DNA of 64,000 bases from Hepsetus odoe (GCA_017165825.1 CM029384.1:6325553-6389552), one strand, 5' to 3'; counted from the stretch's first letter, positions 34,957 through 47,301 are shown. Program-made: numbers and translations. Notes: generated from the letters alone by a model not told the origin.

Positions 34957-37180
34957 CTGAGATAATCACACACACAAACACAAAGAAAGAATGAGAAAGA
35001 AACATAAATAGTTTGATATTAAATCATATTTTTTAAAATTCAGATTCAGAAGAGTTCCTGAGCCTTTTATTTACAGTATGTAGTATGTTCCATTTGCTGC
35101 TGCAAACTTTCCTTGCTGCAATTAGCTTCAGTCCGTGTATCTTTATAGACTGTTTAATGTCTCTTTAATGACTTTATGAAAAGTGTGGGCATTGGGCACC
35201 TGTTGTCAAATGATAATAATTTTTTTTTTATTTTCTAAATGAAAGTGAGTACCTTTGCTTTGCAGAAAACACACTTATGTACATTATAATGAACAATTAC
35301 CGCTGATGCTAAATTTAACAGCATTTGTTTCTTTAATAAAGTTCTTGATCTTTTTATGAAACTGTTCTTTCACAGCTCTTCTAGTTTCCACAAGGGGGAG
35401 ACAAACTTCAATTTGAACCTAATCCACTGGCATAAATTTGTCTTTGTGAGTGTGTCCATAGAGCAATCATTTCGAAGAGCAGTGCGAATATTAATGCACA
35501 CTCTGAAAGACTTCAATGTCCCCTTTAAGCTCCACTGTAGAAGAAGAAGTGCAGTTTATTTACATTCATTTGTAATTAAGCACCCTCTCGTATACGCTCA
35601 GTGTACACACACAGGCTCTTTTAAATTTAAACGCTTCCTACACAGCATACACACACACACACTACTCTCTAAAAAAGGAAAATATTTCAGAAGCCATGGA
35701 ATACAACCACACATCTGTATGAGGCGTCAGTGCTGAATGGTTAAAGCCTCGGCCACAGCTCCAGCCACTCGTTCAAAAAAAGCACTCAAAACAGACTCCA
35801 AACTAACTGGAAAAGATTTGATTCCCAGGACAGAAGTGCTTGTGTTCGTAGTGTAGGTTTCTTATCATTGCATTGTATGTATTTTCATGTATTTTTCAGT
35901 ATATTAAGAAGATTATTGTTACATTTCAAAAAATGGCTAATTCTGATCAGGGCTAACAATTTCTGGGGAATAAAAAATGCCTGCTGTATCTGTGAAGATA
36001 TAACTAATTGAACATTTATTAGGCCTTTAGATGCAGTACTGAAAGCACATGTCACATTTTTCAAGATTTTATGAAAGTTTCCCTCCATCTAGGACACCTA
36101 AAATTTAACACCTAACATATATAATCTTGGGAACTTATATGAGAGCTGGCAGAAATTATTACTTTCATAAAAGTAGATTTCTACATACATGGCCATGTTG
36201 TAAATAGCACAGACCAATAATAAGAACAAACAAATTTCTATTAATTGGCTACCTGGCAAGTTGTAAACAAATCCAAGTTTACAATTCCGGACTACAGGGT
36301 AAACCACAAGAATTAACCTCTCTCTATTCTCTATTGTGAAAAACTGTCTCAACTATCTGCCTCTACTATCAGTCTCTGTGGTGATAAAAATGCAATGATA
36401 GTGGAATATTAGAACTGATATTATTCAAAAAAATATTTAAATATAAAATAACAAAATGAGAAGTTTTAGAGAGTTTTACTGCATTCACATGTGTATGAAG
36501 TATTTGTTTATATAATCTGGAAGCAAATTAATCAAATACTATTGAATCATGGTGAAATGTGAAAGTCATTTCTTGAAGTGAATCTTGAAGTGAATTGCTG
36601 TGAGGTCAGAGTTTTACACTTCTTGCACAGAAGCACAGTAAAAAAAAAACACCTCCGCTGTGCTATAAGTGTGTCTGGTGTGTGTGGGTATGTGTGTGTT
36701 CCAGCGGGTCAAGGTCAATATGTCTATGCCCCTCGTGTCCCATTTCAAGTCAGGCTCTCTCCTGCTGTGCTCACTTTATCATAAGTCTCTATCACTCTGA
36801 ACACTGATATCCTGCTGAAAGTCTCTCACCACCTCCACCTACACACACGCACACACACATGCGCACACACTCACACACACACACACATTTTAGAATTTAC
36901 CATAAAACAAAAAATTATAGAGCGAGCTGAGGACATAAACAAGCAACTCCCAAACTTGTTCAGGGATGTCATGCATACATATATATATATATGCATATAT
37001 ACATAATTTAAGTATGCAACCAGCCAATCAAATGGCAGCAACTTAATGCATTTAGGCATGAAGACTTGCTGAAGTTCAAACCAAACATCAGAATAGAGAA
37101 AAAAGGTGATTGAAGTGACTCTTAACGTGCCATGGTTGCTGGTGCCAGACAGGCTGTACTGAGACTGTTCTTTTTTTTAG
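34957..37180. other. Non-coding stretch upstream of the zinc-finger exon
   Basis: The first 60 bp hold the pyrimidine tract and splice acceptor of the minus-strand exon. The rest is unique AT-rich DNA with short CA patches (35648-35662, 36842-36890) and no second exon recognised. An (AT)n run lies at about 36979-37000. Confidence 0.5.
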
Positions 37181-37574
37181 TGAAGTGAAAGAGATAATTT
37201 GTCATTGTAAAACACAGCACAGCACAAAGTGAACCACAACGAAAGCAGCCTCCGCATTTATTACCCATACACACACAGCAAGGTACCGTCCCCGTCACTG
37301 CTCCCCGGGCGCTTTCAATAGCTGCCCCCTGCTGCACGTGTGTGTATGGGTGAAACACAGAGGTTAAATTTCATTGAGTTGTGCTGTGCTGTGTTTCACA
37401 ATAACGAGGGTTGTCACTTTCACTTTCACATGCAGGTTGGAGCAGCTATGTCAAGCGCCCAGGGAGCAGTGATGGGGACAATACCTTGCTCAAGGGTACC
37501 TCAGGACAACCTACTGGTATGGGATTCAGACCCACGACCTTCCAATCCTGGGGCCTAGTCCCTAACCACTAAAC
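37181..37574. mobile_element. SINE family A with an opposed family A fragment inside (hairpin)
   Basis: The minus-strand tail half is at 37181-37276 (GTGAAAGAG..., ACCACAACGAAAGCAGCC). A plus-strand fragment follows at 37278-37428 (GCAAGGTACCGTCC... to GTTGTCACTTTCACTTTCAC). The minus-strand head half is at 37430-37574 (GGAGCAGCTATGTCAAGC to CCCTAACCACT). The tail half and the inserted fragment are complementary over roughly 95 bp. Confidence 0.75.
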
Positions 37575-38298
37575 ATATTTTTCTTATATTTTGTGGCAAC
37601 AGCACAAGAAAGAAAGCAGTCAGGTTTCCATTCAGATCAATCTGTGTGTGTTTCTAGTATATGTGCATGAGGGAAAGTTTGGCTTGTTTGTGTGTGTGTG
37701 TGTGTGTGTTTTCACATCTCCCGCATAAAAACTGTCATCCCTAGCACAGCTTAATTTCGTGTTCACAGGAAGAAAGACAACAGCATAAACAAACTGAAAT
37801 ATCTGAGCAGTAATTATTTTTCATTCACTTTAAAAATAAGGTGAGAGAGCAAATCCAAGGAGAAGATTGAGAACTGTGCCTTCTGTAGCAGGCGAACCAG
37901 CTATAGTAACCGAGATGTGAATATTTTATTTATAGCTGTGATGGTGGGAGGGGTAAAATATGCTAAGGATAATGTAATTTTTCTCTGTATTCTGAACTAG
38001 TTGATAATAAACAAACATCAGAGAACATTAAGCAGAGGGCAGGCATAATACTTGAATCTTACCTTATGAAACAAGTATAACCGTTTGAAAGATATGACAA
38101 CATTTTGAGTTTAATATGACTCAATATATGACTCATATATCAACAAGGACTAACGTTAAAATTAAGATCAATGTTTTATTTAAAGTTGACTTTTTTAATT
38201 AGTGCTTAGTGTTTAATGCTATTTTATCAGTATTCATGCTTCCTAAAACAACTAAAGCTCAGCTCAGTTAAAATCTACAGAGCCAAACTACACACTTC
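37575..38298. other. Non-coding stretch, no gene seen
   Basis: Unique AT-rich DNA with a short GT run at about 37689-37709. Confidence 0.5.
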
Positions 38299-38502
38299 TT
38301 ACATTTACGGCATTTAGCAGACGCTCTTATCCAGAGCGACTTCCACATGCTAATTACAGGGGCAGCCCCCTGGAGCAACTCAGGGTTAAGGGTCTTGCTC
38401 AGGGACCCAGTGGTGGCAGTGCTGGAGGTGGGATTTGAACCTGGGACCTTTTGAGCCATAGGTCCATAGGCAAGTATCCTACCACTAGACCACCTCCACC
38501 CC
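38299..38502 (-). mobile_element. SINE family B (copy 6), best preserved
   Basis: In plus-strand order: TTACATTTACGGCATTTAGC (tail), CTCTTATCCAGAGCGACTTC, CCCTGGAGCAACTCAGGG, GGGATTTGAACCTGGG (box B) and CCTACCACTAGACCACC (box A). Useful as the family B reference. Confidence 0.85.
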
Positions 38503-40592
38503 TACTTCTTGCAGATGCACATTTGCTTGCGCTTGCAACCAAGTTTTCTTCAAGATGGATACAACTCAGATTTCAAAGTTGCTTGTGTGTTGAAGTGTGT
38601 GAGCAATCTTTGCTGGCATGGGAAGATAATAAGGCATTTTCAGGATAGTTTTAGGATCAGCTTAAAAGAGACAGCGCTGGCTCAGCTGAATGCCTGACCG
38701 GATGTTTCCTCTCTAATCTGTTTGCAGAAGGCCACTGGAACGACAAATGAGGTTGAGAATATTTGCTCAGGCTCTGTACAGGATTGTGTGTATGTGTGTG
38801 TGTGTGTGTAAAATCAGTCTAAACAAAAGGAAATTTAAACAGCTGCTGACTGATTAAAAAGCCGATATGAATGTAACATTCCATATAAACATTAGTAAAA
38901 TTATTTTTGTTTAAAAGAAAACAAAAATATAATCTCTTCACCTTAGATTTTAGCTCGTACTTCCTGAAACACAGGCCTAAAACTCTTTTTGAACCCAGTA
39001 TTTTACTCAGTAAAAAAAAGTTCACTCAGTATTCTACTTTATCTTATGCATTTGATGTTTTCTATATTGTAATGTTTATTTAATGTACTTGTATTTTAAC
39101 TGTGTTCAATAATTTCCATGCATTCTTTTCTGCTTGTTCCCTATGTCTGTTTTTAAGATGCATATGACTGATGTTAAGAACTCTGAGCTGGGTTTCTGAC
39201 AAATATTATAAGTGATATATGTATGAAAAAGGAATAGAGAATTTACCCATATCATCAGAAAAAGAAGAAAATAAGGAGAACAAGGTTTCAACAAAACAAC
39301 CTTAAATATCTAAATCTAGTTTATCAAAATGAATGTCCCTGTATGGCAAAGCCATTCTTCTAAGTTGCAGTGAAAATTAATAAAAGACTTTGAAGTCTAT
39401 CAGTGGAACCCTTGAAATTTTTTGCCTGAAATTCATCCAAAAGGAAACTGAACTTGGTACTCAATAACAAAGTGTCTAAATTTTGTAATAGTGTAGTATA
39501 TATTTAATAGTACCGTGCAGAAAATAAGGGCTTGGGGGTGCATGATATAAAGTTTTAAGAAAGATATTGCTATACAGCAATACTAAGTGGGTGCTATACA
39601 GCATTTTGCGAAAAAATTTTAGCCCATCCTTGATTTCTTTTTATTTTGCTTCTAAACAGCAAGACTTCTTGTATTTTTACTGCATTGCTTCCAGAAAGAC
39701 AATGTCGTAGGCTCTCATTTTTAGTTGTCCGTGTACCTGACCAGTTTAAGACAGAGATGAATGAAATAAAAAGCAGCCAATGTCAAAAGAAGTGCTTTGA
39801 AATGCCTTGAGAACCATTCCTGATGATGACTTAAAGAAATAACAAAAAAGCTCATCAAAGAGAGATCAGGCTGTGGTGAAGAATAATGGTGGTAAAACCA
39901 AACGTTATAAAAGCTGGTAAGAATAACACAAACATTCATTGTGTTATAGACTGTACTAACATACATGTTTAGACATTTTATAATAAATCACTGTACAAAT
40001 TGTCTCATTTTCCAAGCAGAACATATAATACTGCAACATTTTGCAATCTTAGTATTGCAGAAATCAACATGATAATGATATATTGTGCAACATTAAAGCA
40101 TATATGGTAATATATAGTATATATATTACATATATAGTAATCCAATGAATTGCTAAAATGTTTAAAAAGTGCACATTTTTAAGCATGAACATCATATGGA
40201 TATGCTTAAATGTCAGCAGGTACATAAGTAGCCAAACGCAAATGAGATCTTGGCACAGGGCAGACTCCACCTGTCCACCTGTGTGGCCTTTAAGGCAGTT
40301 AGAAATGTTCAACCTATGCTCAGGTTAGGTTAACTCAGACCCATTTTCTTAAAGCATAAAGGCTAAGGCATCTGTCTTTATGATAGGCGTTTGTCTCTGT
40401 TAAGTCAAAGGAGGATATGACTGGACTGCTGAAGCAGCTGGGTTAAGTGTGCCTGGACTGCAGACAACAGGCATCTAAAAACAGCAACAAGTAAAACCAA
40501 ACAGACCAAAAGGTTAGGTAAACACACAACTAGATCAACTGTTAAATTGACAGCTGATAATGTGCAGCACCTGAAGATATGAGAAGCCAACA
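38503..40592. other. Non-coding stretch, no gene seen
   Basis: AT-rich unique DNA. A short GT run lies at 38786-38809. Short frames at 39106-39294, 39721-39966 and 40064-40312 have no domains. Confidence 0.5.
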
Positions 40593-40800
40593 ATGTTATC
40601 TGTGGAATGTGCTGGACAGTGGAGTCTGGTCCAAAAAGATACCTTGCAACTTAATTATGATTCTAATATTTTAATTGTAGATACTACAGAACACCTTCAG
40701 AGGTCTCTTTTGGAGTCCATTGATTCGATGGGTCAGAGCTGTTTTGGTGGCATGAGCATGACCTTCCCAATAACAAGAAGGCGGTTTTAATTTTATGACT
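40593..40800 (+). pseudogene. Tc1-like transposase 3' end remnant
   Basis: GTGCTGGACAGTGGAGTCTGG, then ACACCTTCAGAGGTCTC, GGAGTCCATTGATTCGATGG, and GTCAGAGCTGTTTTGGTGGC correspond to the extreme C-terminus of the same Tc1 family as 7625-8045, followed by the usual GGCGGTTTTAAT 3' sequence. Only the last part of the gene remains. Confidence 0.65.
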
Positions 40801-40837
40801 TATTAAGTGTATTTCTTAATAAGTGTATCCCTTGATA

Positions 40838-40995
40838 AAAAAAGAGAGTGAGAACAAAGAGGAGGTTTATGGATGTGGTGAGACAGGACATGCAGGTGGT
40901 CAGTTTGAAGGCAGAAGATGCAGAGGACAAGAAGAAATGGAAATGGATGATCTGCTGTGTGGACCCCTAAACGGGAGCTGCTGAAAGAAGATGAT
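40838..40995 (+). pseudogene. Non-LTR retrotransposon ORF 3' end
   Basis: A frame reading Arg-Arg-Phe-Met-Asp-Val-Val-Arg-Gln-Asp-Met-Gln-Val-Val and ending in Val-Asp-Pro-stop at about 40969 matches the carboxyl end of a fish LINE reverse-transcriptase protein. The short tail after the stop (GAGCTGCTGAAAGAAGATGA) is shared with the minus-strand copy at 50575-51290. A typical 5'-truncated insertion. Clade not determined. Confidence 0.65.
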
Positions 40996-41639
40996 GATTA
41001 GGATATGATATTTTCTGTCTGGGAAATAATCCACCCACCACCAACATTTGCTTGTCCATATTCTAACTACCTATTGACGTATGCAAAAGGTGTTCATGTG
41101 CCAGTAGCTGTCTAAGTGTCACCATCAGCATTGTTGCAACATAGTTGATCTTACTAATGCTGGTTTCAAACCAGTGTTTTAAAACTGTTTTATAATTGAA
41201 CAGCATAGAGACCTTAACTCAGTGTAATCAGCAGATTTAAAGTCGGTATCCAGGTTATCTTTTTAAGCTTTTAATAGCATTTCGTTTTTATTTAGTGCTT
41301 GGTTGGATTTTTTTCCTTTTTTTTACTGTTATTTTTCATATTTAAAAAATCCATAAAAGTTAATTGAAAGATAATTTAGATAATAATAAAGAAAATTTCT
41401 TTATCTTTCTTTCTGTTACTATCTCTCATGTCAACATGTATTCTACAAGGCTGAGAGGCCAAGGAATATGCTCCCATCAAGAGTGCAGTTTATACGGTTC
41501 AGTTATTTTTTGGTGCTCTTTAAAGCTTGCAGAATGAAACCAGATTTAGTATGATCATCCCCAGCCTGATTTTTCTGCCCACTACTCACACCAATCCATC
41601 CTCCATTGCTACTCTATGCCAGTTCACAGACACAGCAAT

Positions 41640-42180
41640 CAACAAAAAGTAGCTGGCAAAAACCAAATGGCATTCACAATTCAAATAAAACACTGACCTA
41701 ACATCAGACAAACAGCAACCAAACATCACCCACCCTATCAAGCAAACACCAACTAAACATCAATCAACCATCAACCAAACCACAGCCATGCATTAATCAA
41801 AACATTAGCCAAACACCAACCCAACATCAACCAACTATCAAAACACTAACCAAATCATCCATAAAGCACTAAAGGAAATTCTGGCCAAATACAAACCAAA
41901 CATCAGTCTTTAAATAAAAACAATCAACCATCAACCAAACACCAATTAAACAGCATCTGAACACCACACCAACATCAATAATCCAAAGACAAACAAACTA
42001 AACTGAACAACAACAAACAACTGCCAACCATGAAACCCCAACCAGCAATCCACAAAGTACAACACCAGCAAAACACCAGCCTAAAAAAAAAACAAACAAC
42101 CATCAATCACACACCAATAAACCCACCATCAAACAAACACCAGCCATATACCAAAAGCAGCCAAATACTTACCAACTTCC
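41640..42180. repeat. Degenerate A/C-rich tandem region
   Basis: About 500 bp built from variants of CAACCAAACATCAACC / ACCAAACACCAAC with no fixed period; G and T are rare on the plus strand. It looks like an old minisatellite or expanded AAC-type repeat. It has no coding capacity. Confidence 0.7.
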
Positions 42181-42804
42181 GGCCAAGCACAATTTAAGAA
42201 AAATTAATCCAGCAACTCAAATTGAATGCTTGTGCCTTCAGTTTGTTTATGATTATGCTAGTTATGAAAGCAGCACATTAACTGTTGAACATGCATTTGG
42301 ACTGCAAGTTCCCTAATACAATTAAGTCGTTCTCATCAAATTCAGAAACATGCCGGCCAAATATCTACCACTGTAAATGGAGCAGCAGATGTCTTTAATA
42401 TGATAATTTGTAAAACTGCAAGTGCTAAACTGCAGAAACAAAGGAGGACACAGGAAAAAATAAGGAAAGCAAAAGTGAACAGCACTCACATACAAGAACA
42501 CACATACACACCCACGCTTTCAAAAATACTTTTATTAGACAGGTACATCAAATTTGTGCACAGCCATTAAACAATTATTCACCCATTATGAGCAGTAAAG
42601 AGCAGAAATGATAATAATTTTCATCCACTTGCAACACTGTGCTAGATTATGTACAGATAGGCATTGAATACAAAGATGAAGTACACACATTCACCATTTC
42701 ATGACTCTTTCAAACTGCATCTGTGAAAAGACAGGGCAGCACACTGTTCAAAACTAATGCTTATAGCATATTTAATATGTATGTATGTATCTATTTCTAT
42801 ATTA
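42181..42804. other. Non-coding stretch, no gene seen
   Basis: Unique sequence between the A/C-rich region and a CT/AT microsatellite. Confidence 0.45.
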
Positions 42805-42841
<37 letters not shown>

Positions 42842-42847
42842 TATATT
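42805..42847. repeat. (CT)n(AT)n microsatellite
   Basis: CT run switching to AT at about 42822. Confidence 0.95.
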
Positions 42848-42939
42848 TAAATTATCATCCTACAGAGGGCTTAATTCGAATTCACCAAGAAATTTTAATT
42901 GAAAAACTGATACGTCAGGCTAGTCCAATTTGTTGAAAT

Positions 42940-43889
42940 GTCATTGCAGCAACTCAGAATGGTACTCAGTAGTTCGTATGGCCCCCACGTGCTTGTATGC
43001 ATGCCTGACAATGTCCTTATGAGATGACAGATGGTGTCCTGGGGTATCTCCTCCCAGATCCTGACCAAGGCATCACTGAGCTTCTGGGCAGTCTGAGGTG
43101 CAACCTGGTGGCATCAGATGGAACTAAACATGGTATCCTAGAGATATTCTATTGGATTTAGGTCAGGTGAGCGTAGAGGCCAGTCAAAGGTATCAATTCC
43201 TTCATCCTCCAGGAACCGCTTGCATACACTTGCCACATGAAGCGGGGCATTATCATGTACCCAGGAACCCAGGACCCACTGCACCAGCGAAGAGTCTAAC
43301 AATGGGTCTAAGGATTTCATCCCGATGCCTGATGGCAATCAGGGTGCCATTGTTTATCCTTTACAGGTTTGTGTGTCCCTCCATGGATATGCCTCCCCAG
43401 ACCGACACTGACCCTCCACCAAACCGATCACGCCGAACAATGTTGCAGGCAGCCTAATGTTCACTGCGGCTTCTCCAGACTCTTTCACATGTCACATGAG
43501 CTTAAAGTGAACCTGCTCTCATCTGTGAAAAGCACAGGGCACCAGTGCTGGACCTGCCAATTCTGGCAAGTGCCAGTCGAGCTCCACAGTGCTGGGCAGT
43601 GAGCACAGGGCCCACTAGAGGACATCGGGCTGTCTGTGCAGCCTCTATAGCGTCCAGGTATCACCTCATGCTACAGTTACACTGACCCTAGTCAAATGCA
43701 AAACTACTAAAAAGCAAAAAAGGAAAAATGTCTGTGGCCTCATTGTTGCCCCTTAAGTGCACCTGTTAGACTAAATACTGATTAACAACGCCCTCCGCTG
43801 ATTAACTGACCAGATCAATATCCCAGAAGTTTAACTGACTTGATACTACACTCTGATTAAAGTGTTCCTTAATTTTTTTTGAGCAGTGC
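42940..43889 (-). pseudogene. Tc1-like transposon, internally deleted and decayed
   Basis: Reverse-strand transposase fragments: Asp-Glu-Ser-Arg-Phe near 43520 (first catalytic Asp), Asp-Asn-Ala-Pro-Leu-His near 43250 (second Asp), and Ser-Pro-Asp-Leu-Asn-Pro-Ile-Glu near 43150 (catalytic Glu), not all in one frame. The N-terminal DNA-binding part is lost by a deletion near 43630. The 5' terminal sequence ends with TTTTTTTTGAGCAGTGCATA at 43889 next to an (AT)n array. The matching right terminal repeat is absent near 42900, so the 3' end is truncated. Confidence 0.85.
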
Positions 43890-43898
43890 ATATAAATG

Positions 43899-43899
<1 letters not shown>

Positions 43900-43997
<98 letters not shown>

Positions 43998-44013
43998 TAT
44001 ATATATATATATC
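43900..44013. repeat. (AT)n with GTGT/ACAC breaks
   Basis: About 60 bp of AT, then GTGTGT, AT, ACACAC and AT. It directly follows the end of the Tc1 copy. Confidence 0.95.
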
Positions 44014-44170
44014 CTGTAAGCTGTGTCAGGCATCTATGGATCACACCAGTTTGTCCAGCACATCCCACAAATGCTTGATCAAATTGAGGGGAATTCTGTG
44101 GAATTAAGAGGCAAAGACTAATTGAGTTATATGTGTGTCAAAGGAAGCGGTGGCACCACCAATTAGCACA

Positions 44171-44216
44171 TGGAAGTCGCTCTGGATAAGAGTGTCTGCT
44201 AAATGCCGTAAATGTA
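44171..44216 (+). mobile_element. SINE family B tail fragment (copy 7)
   Basis: GGAAGTCGCTCTGGATAAG, GTGTCTGCTAAATGCCG and TAAATGTAAG only; the rest of the element is absent. Confidence 0.7.
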
Positions 44217-44557
44217 AGTAACAACCACATGAATGCCAGGAATCAAGGTTTATCAGCAGATATATGTTGTACAGAACATTCCTGTGCCAGCTAGTCTTCT
44301 CTTATACTGCTGCATCCTGGGCATCTCCTTCCCAGTTAAGCAAAATACAAGTTACTCTAACCTCTCTTGCTCATCAGTTGGGTTCCTTTCCTACCTTTGC
44401 AAACTGGGAACACCCTACAAGACAAGACTGCTACTTTTTCATGTAAAATTTAAGGCATCAGTTATGAGTTGAGACCTTTAAAAAGATGAAGTGGATTTCA
44501 CCCTACTTCATTAAGATTTTACAGTCACACAGCACAGTCAGGATTCCTCAATTATCA
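44217..44557. other. Non-coding stretch, no gene seen
   Basis: Unique sequence between two SINE pieces. Confidence 0.4.
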
Positions 44558-44703
44558 GCCTTTATCAAGCTGAGAGGTCACAGGTTTGAATCCCACCTCC
44601 AGCACTACCATTGGGTTCCTGTTTCTCCAGGGGGGCTGTCCCTGTAATCAGAGGTGGAAGTTGCACCTGGAATGGAACGTCTGCTATGCCGTAAATGTAA
44701 ATG
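44558..44703 (+). mobile_element. SINE family B (copy 8), internal deletions
   Basis: Box B as GGTTTGAATCCC, then CCTCCAGCACTACC, CCAGGGGGGCTGTCCCTG and the tail GCCGTAAATGTAAATG. The box A part and parts of the middle are missing. Confidence 0.75.
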
Positions 44704-45530
44704 AGTGAGTGCATGTCAGTGTGAAAGGAGAGGCAAGAACAAGAGAGAGAGAGAGTGGTCCCAATTCCATTAAGTGTAGGGATTTGAGAAGATTTAGGCT
44801 ATCCCCTTTCCCCCCCACTGAACTAGAATAGTTTCATAATGTAATCATCAGACACAATACTGTGCAACAGAATAAAGCTGCTTTGTTTGCTGCAAGGGGA
44901 ATGTTAAGGAATGGATGACTAAATTCTTCTAATTCTCAGTTGTGTAACATATTCAATTTAGTGCTGGAATAATATTAACAGGCCATGCTTTCTCTCAGGG
45001 TAATTTCTGGGAGGGCTACACAATTGTACACACTTGGATATAGGGAGAGAGAGAGAGAGAGAGAGTGAGAAAGGGAGAGAGAGATAAAGACATTCAGAAC
45101 TACACAGCCCTCTTTCAAGAGAGGGTAGTACAGTGATTAATTTGATTTTCGCCTATGTTCTTTTGTACCACACAAGTTCTTAGAGAAACAGCATTTCAGT
45201 GCAACTCGATAATTACACAAAGAAATGAAAGAATATGTCAGATACCCACTGGATTAGCCAGTTTCACTCGTAAGCAAGATAAGATGCAGACCTAGCATTT
45301 TTATATGATATTCTAGATATAGATCATAAAATAATCTCTTATGTTATTTCATAAGAGAAGAGAAAGGGAATGAATGACCTATAAACTTTTAATTCAACAG
45401 GCTGACAAAGAACAAGTGAAGACATAAGCAGCTGCTCAGACAGCTGTGATGTTAACATTAGCTGTATAAATAACTACTTGATTTAGACAAACAAAAAATT
45501 ATATAAGTAATGTAATAATATTTGCTCTGT
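44704..45530. other. Non-coding stretch, no gene seen
   Basis: Unique DNA with short GA-rich patches at 44741-44755 and 45047-45080. Confidence 0.5.
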
Positions 45531-45644
45531 GATGGACTGGGTGACTATCCAGGCTGTCTCCCCACCTTTTGCCTAAATGACCTAAATGCCAGAAATGAGC
45601 TGGGATAGGCTCCAGCACATCCTTGCGACCCTAATTAGGACAGA
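45531..45644 (+). repeat. Dispersed repeat C (copy 2)
   Basis: GTGATGGACTGG, GCTGTCTCCCC, GAGCTGGGATAGGCTCCAGC and GCGACCCTAATTAGGA, the most complete copy in the window. It directly abuts a Tc1 fragment. Confidence 0.7.
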
Positions 45645-45943
45645 GCCCTGATCTCAACATCATCAGTGTGTCCTGGATTACATGAAGAGGATGTGAGGAA
45701 GCCTACATCCACAGAAGATTCTCCAAGATGTTCGGAACAATCGACCAGCCGAGTTCCTTCAAAAACTGTGTGCAAATGTACCTAGAAGAATTGATGCTGT
45801 TTTGAAGGCAAAGGGTGGTCATACCAAATATTGATTTGATTTAGATTTCTCTTTTGTTCATTCACTGCATTTTATTAACACTTCCATTTTTGAAAGCATT
45901 CTTTGTTTCACAGCATTTTCCACTACTGCCCTTTTGCACAGTA

Positions 45944-45948
<5 letters not shown>
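45645..45948 (+). pseudogene. Tc1-like transposase C-terminus and 3' terminal repeat
   Basis: It begins at the Asp-Leu-Asn-Ile-Ile equivalent (CTGATCTCAACATCATC), runs through GCCGAGTTCCTTCAAAAAC and GTACCTAGAAGAATTGATGC (C-terminus), and ends with the long terminal repeat (AATATTTGATTTG-like block to TTTTGCACAGTACTGT). The catalytic Glu lies at the truncated edge. Same family as 30471-31020. Confidence 0.75.

Positions 45949-45998
<50 letters not shown>
45949..45998. repeat. (AT)n microsatellite
   Basis: AT run that starts exactly where the Tc1 terminal repeat stops. Confidence 0.95.
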
Positions 45999-46033
45999 GG
46001 CAGTAAGTAATTTTCTGCTGCTTGTCCCAAACG

Positions 46034-46224
46034 GGGCCGCGGGGGAGTGCTGGAGTCCATCCCAGCTCACACAGGGCAAAGGACACCCTGGACAGGTCAC
46101 CAACCCAACGCAGGGAGGAGCGTGCCGGGGACGTCACCTTGCTCAAGGGTACCTTGGGGCAACCTATTGGGAAGGGGTCCTCCGATCATGCGGCCAACGC
46201 CCAAACAACTAGGCCACTGCTGCC

Positions 46225-46227
<3 letters not shown>
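46034..46227 (-). mobile_element. Repeat C (copy 3) next to a SINE family A fragment
   Basis: 46034-46123 is repeat C in reverse (GAGTCCATCCCAGCTCAC, CACCCTGGACAGGTCACC). 46124-46227 is the head half of a family A SINE in reverse (CTTGCTCAAGGGTACC, TTGGGAAGGGG with box B deleted, GGCCACTGCTGCCCC). It is bounded by (AT)n on both sides. Confidence 0.7.
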
Positions 46228-46281
<54 letters not shown>

Positions 46282-46330
46282 ACTAAAGACAGGAAATATA
46301 TATATATATATCCCACTAAAGACAGGAAAA
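46228..46330. repeat. (AT)n arrays with a duplicated 19-mer
   Basis: AT run at 46228-46278, then TCCCACTAAAGACAGGAAA twice, separated by a second short AT run. Confidence 0.85.
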
Positions 46331-47176
46331 CACCCTGGAAAGGTGACCACAGAAGGGCAGACACACAGACAACACAAATACAAAGTCACAATTTAGAATC
46401 ATTCCACTTCCTTCAATCCAATAGCTGTGATTGTGTTTGGTCTGTGTGAGGAGTCAACTATGCAGACAATGGGCGAACTTGCAAAACACAACTCCATGAT
46501 GGTTTGGCTTAAAAAACCTTCCAAACTGTTATTTAAAGAGGTTTAACGCAAAGTGTATATTTATATTTGTATTTATTTATTTTTACATTTTGAGTTGAAA
46601 ATCCAGTCGCTGCACCACATTAACTATGCTTCTTGCTTCTTCTGGCAGGAAGGGTTTCCATTCAACCACAAGCCTCTTCCAGCACATCAGCCAATTGTTC
46701 ACTAGTGTGTGCCTCATAAATGGGACAACTCTGTCATGCAACTGATGATTTCGTTTTAATGTTTGATTTAATACTTTATTTTGTGCATAATACATTAAAA
46801 TGATAATGATGATGCTATGCTGTGTATTACTGTAACTTAGCATCACTCTAAAATGTGGGCAATGTGTATTGTCTTTGTCTTATTACTGTTTTATATCTTG
46901 ATTAGAATCTGTCTTAGGTCTTTGGACCCAGTGTGTGTGGCCCAGTACCTGCAACCTAATGCTTGTATCCTGCTGGCACACCTTTCACTAGTGTGGTTCA
47001 GCTATTGTGTGTGTGTGTGTATATATGTGTGTGTAATGTTTGTGGGGGTAAAGGGGTTAGACTAATGCTGAGAGCTTAGTGTGTAACTGAAAACGTTTTC
47101 CATCACATTTGTACTCTCTTTAGCCCTAATCCACCCTGATTATGCTGTCAGTCAGAACTCTGCTACACCTGCCAGG

Positions 47177-47177
<1 letters not shown>
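46331..47177. other. Non-coding stretch, no gene seen
   Basis: Unique sequence; a short GT run at about 47007-47035. Short frames on both strands lack domains. Confidence 0.45.
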
Positions 47178-47212
<35 letters not shown>

Positions 47213-47247
47213 AAGCACACACACACAGACACAGACACACACACGCA

Positions 47248-47299
<52 letters not shown>

Positions 47300-47301
47300 C
47301 A
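47178..47301. repeat. (CA)n with a (GCAC)n core
   Basis: CA arrays around a run of about six GCAC units at 47242-47267. Confidence 0.95.

Noticed and set aside
40593..40790. Intact short protein
   Set aside because: It is the decayed C-terminal end of a Tc1-type transposase and its flank, not an independent gene.
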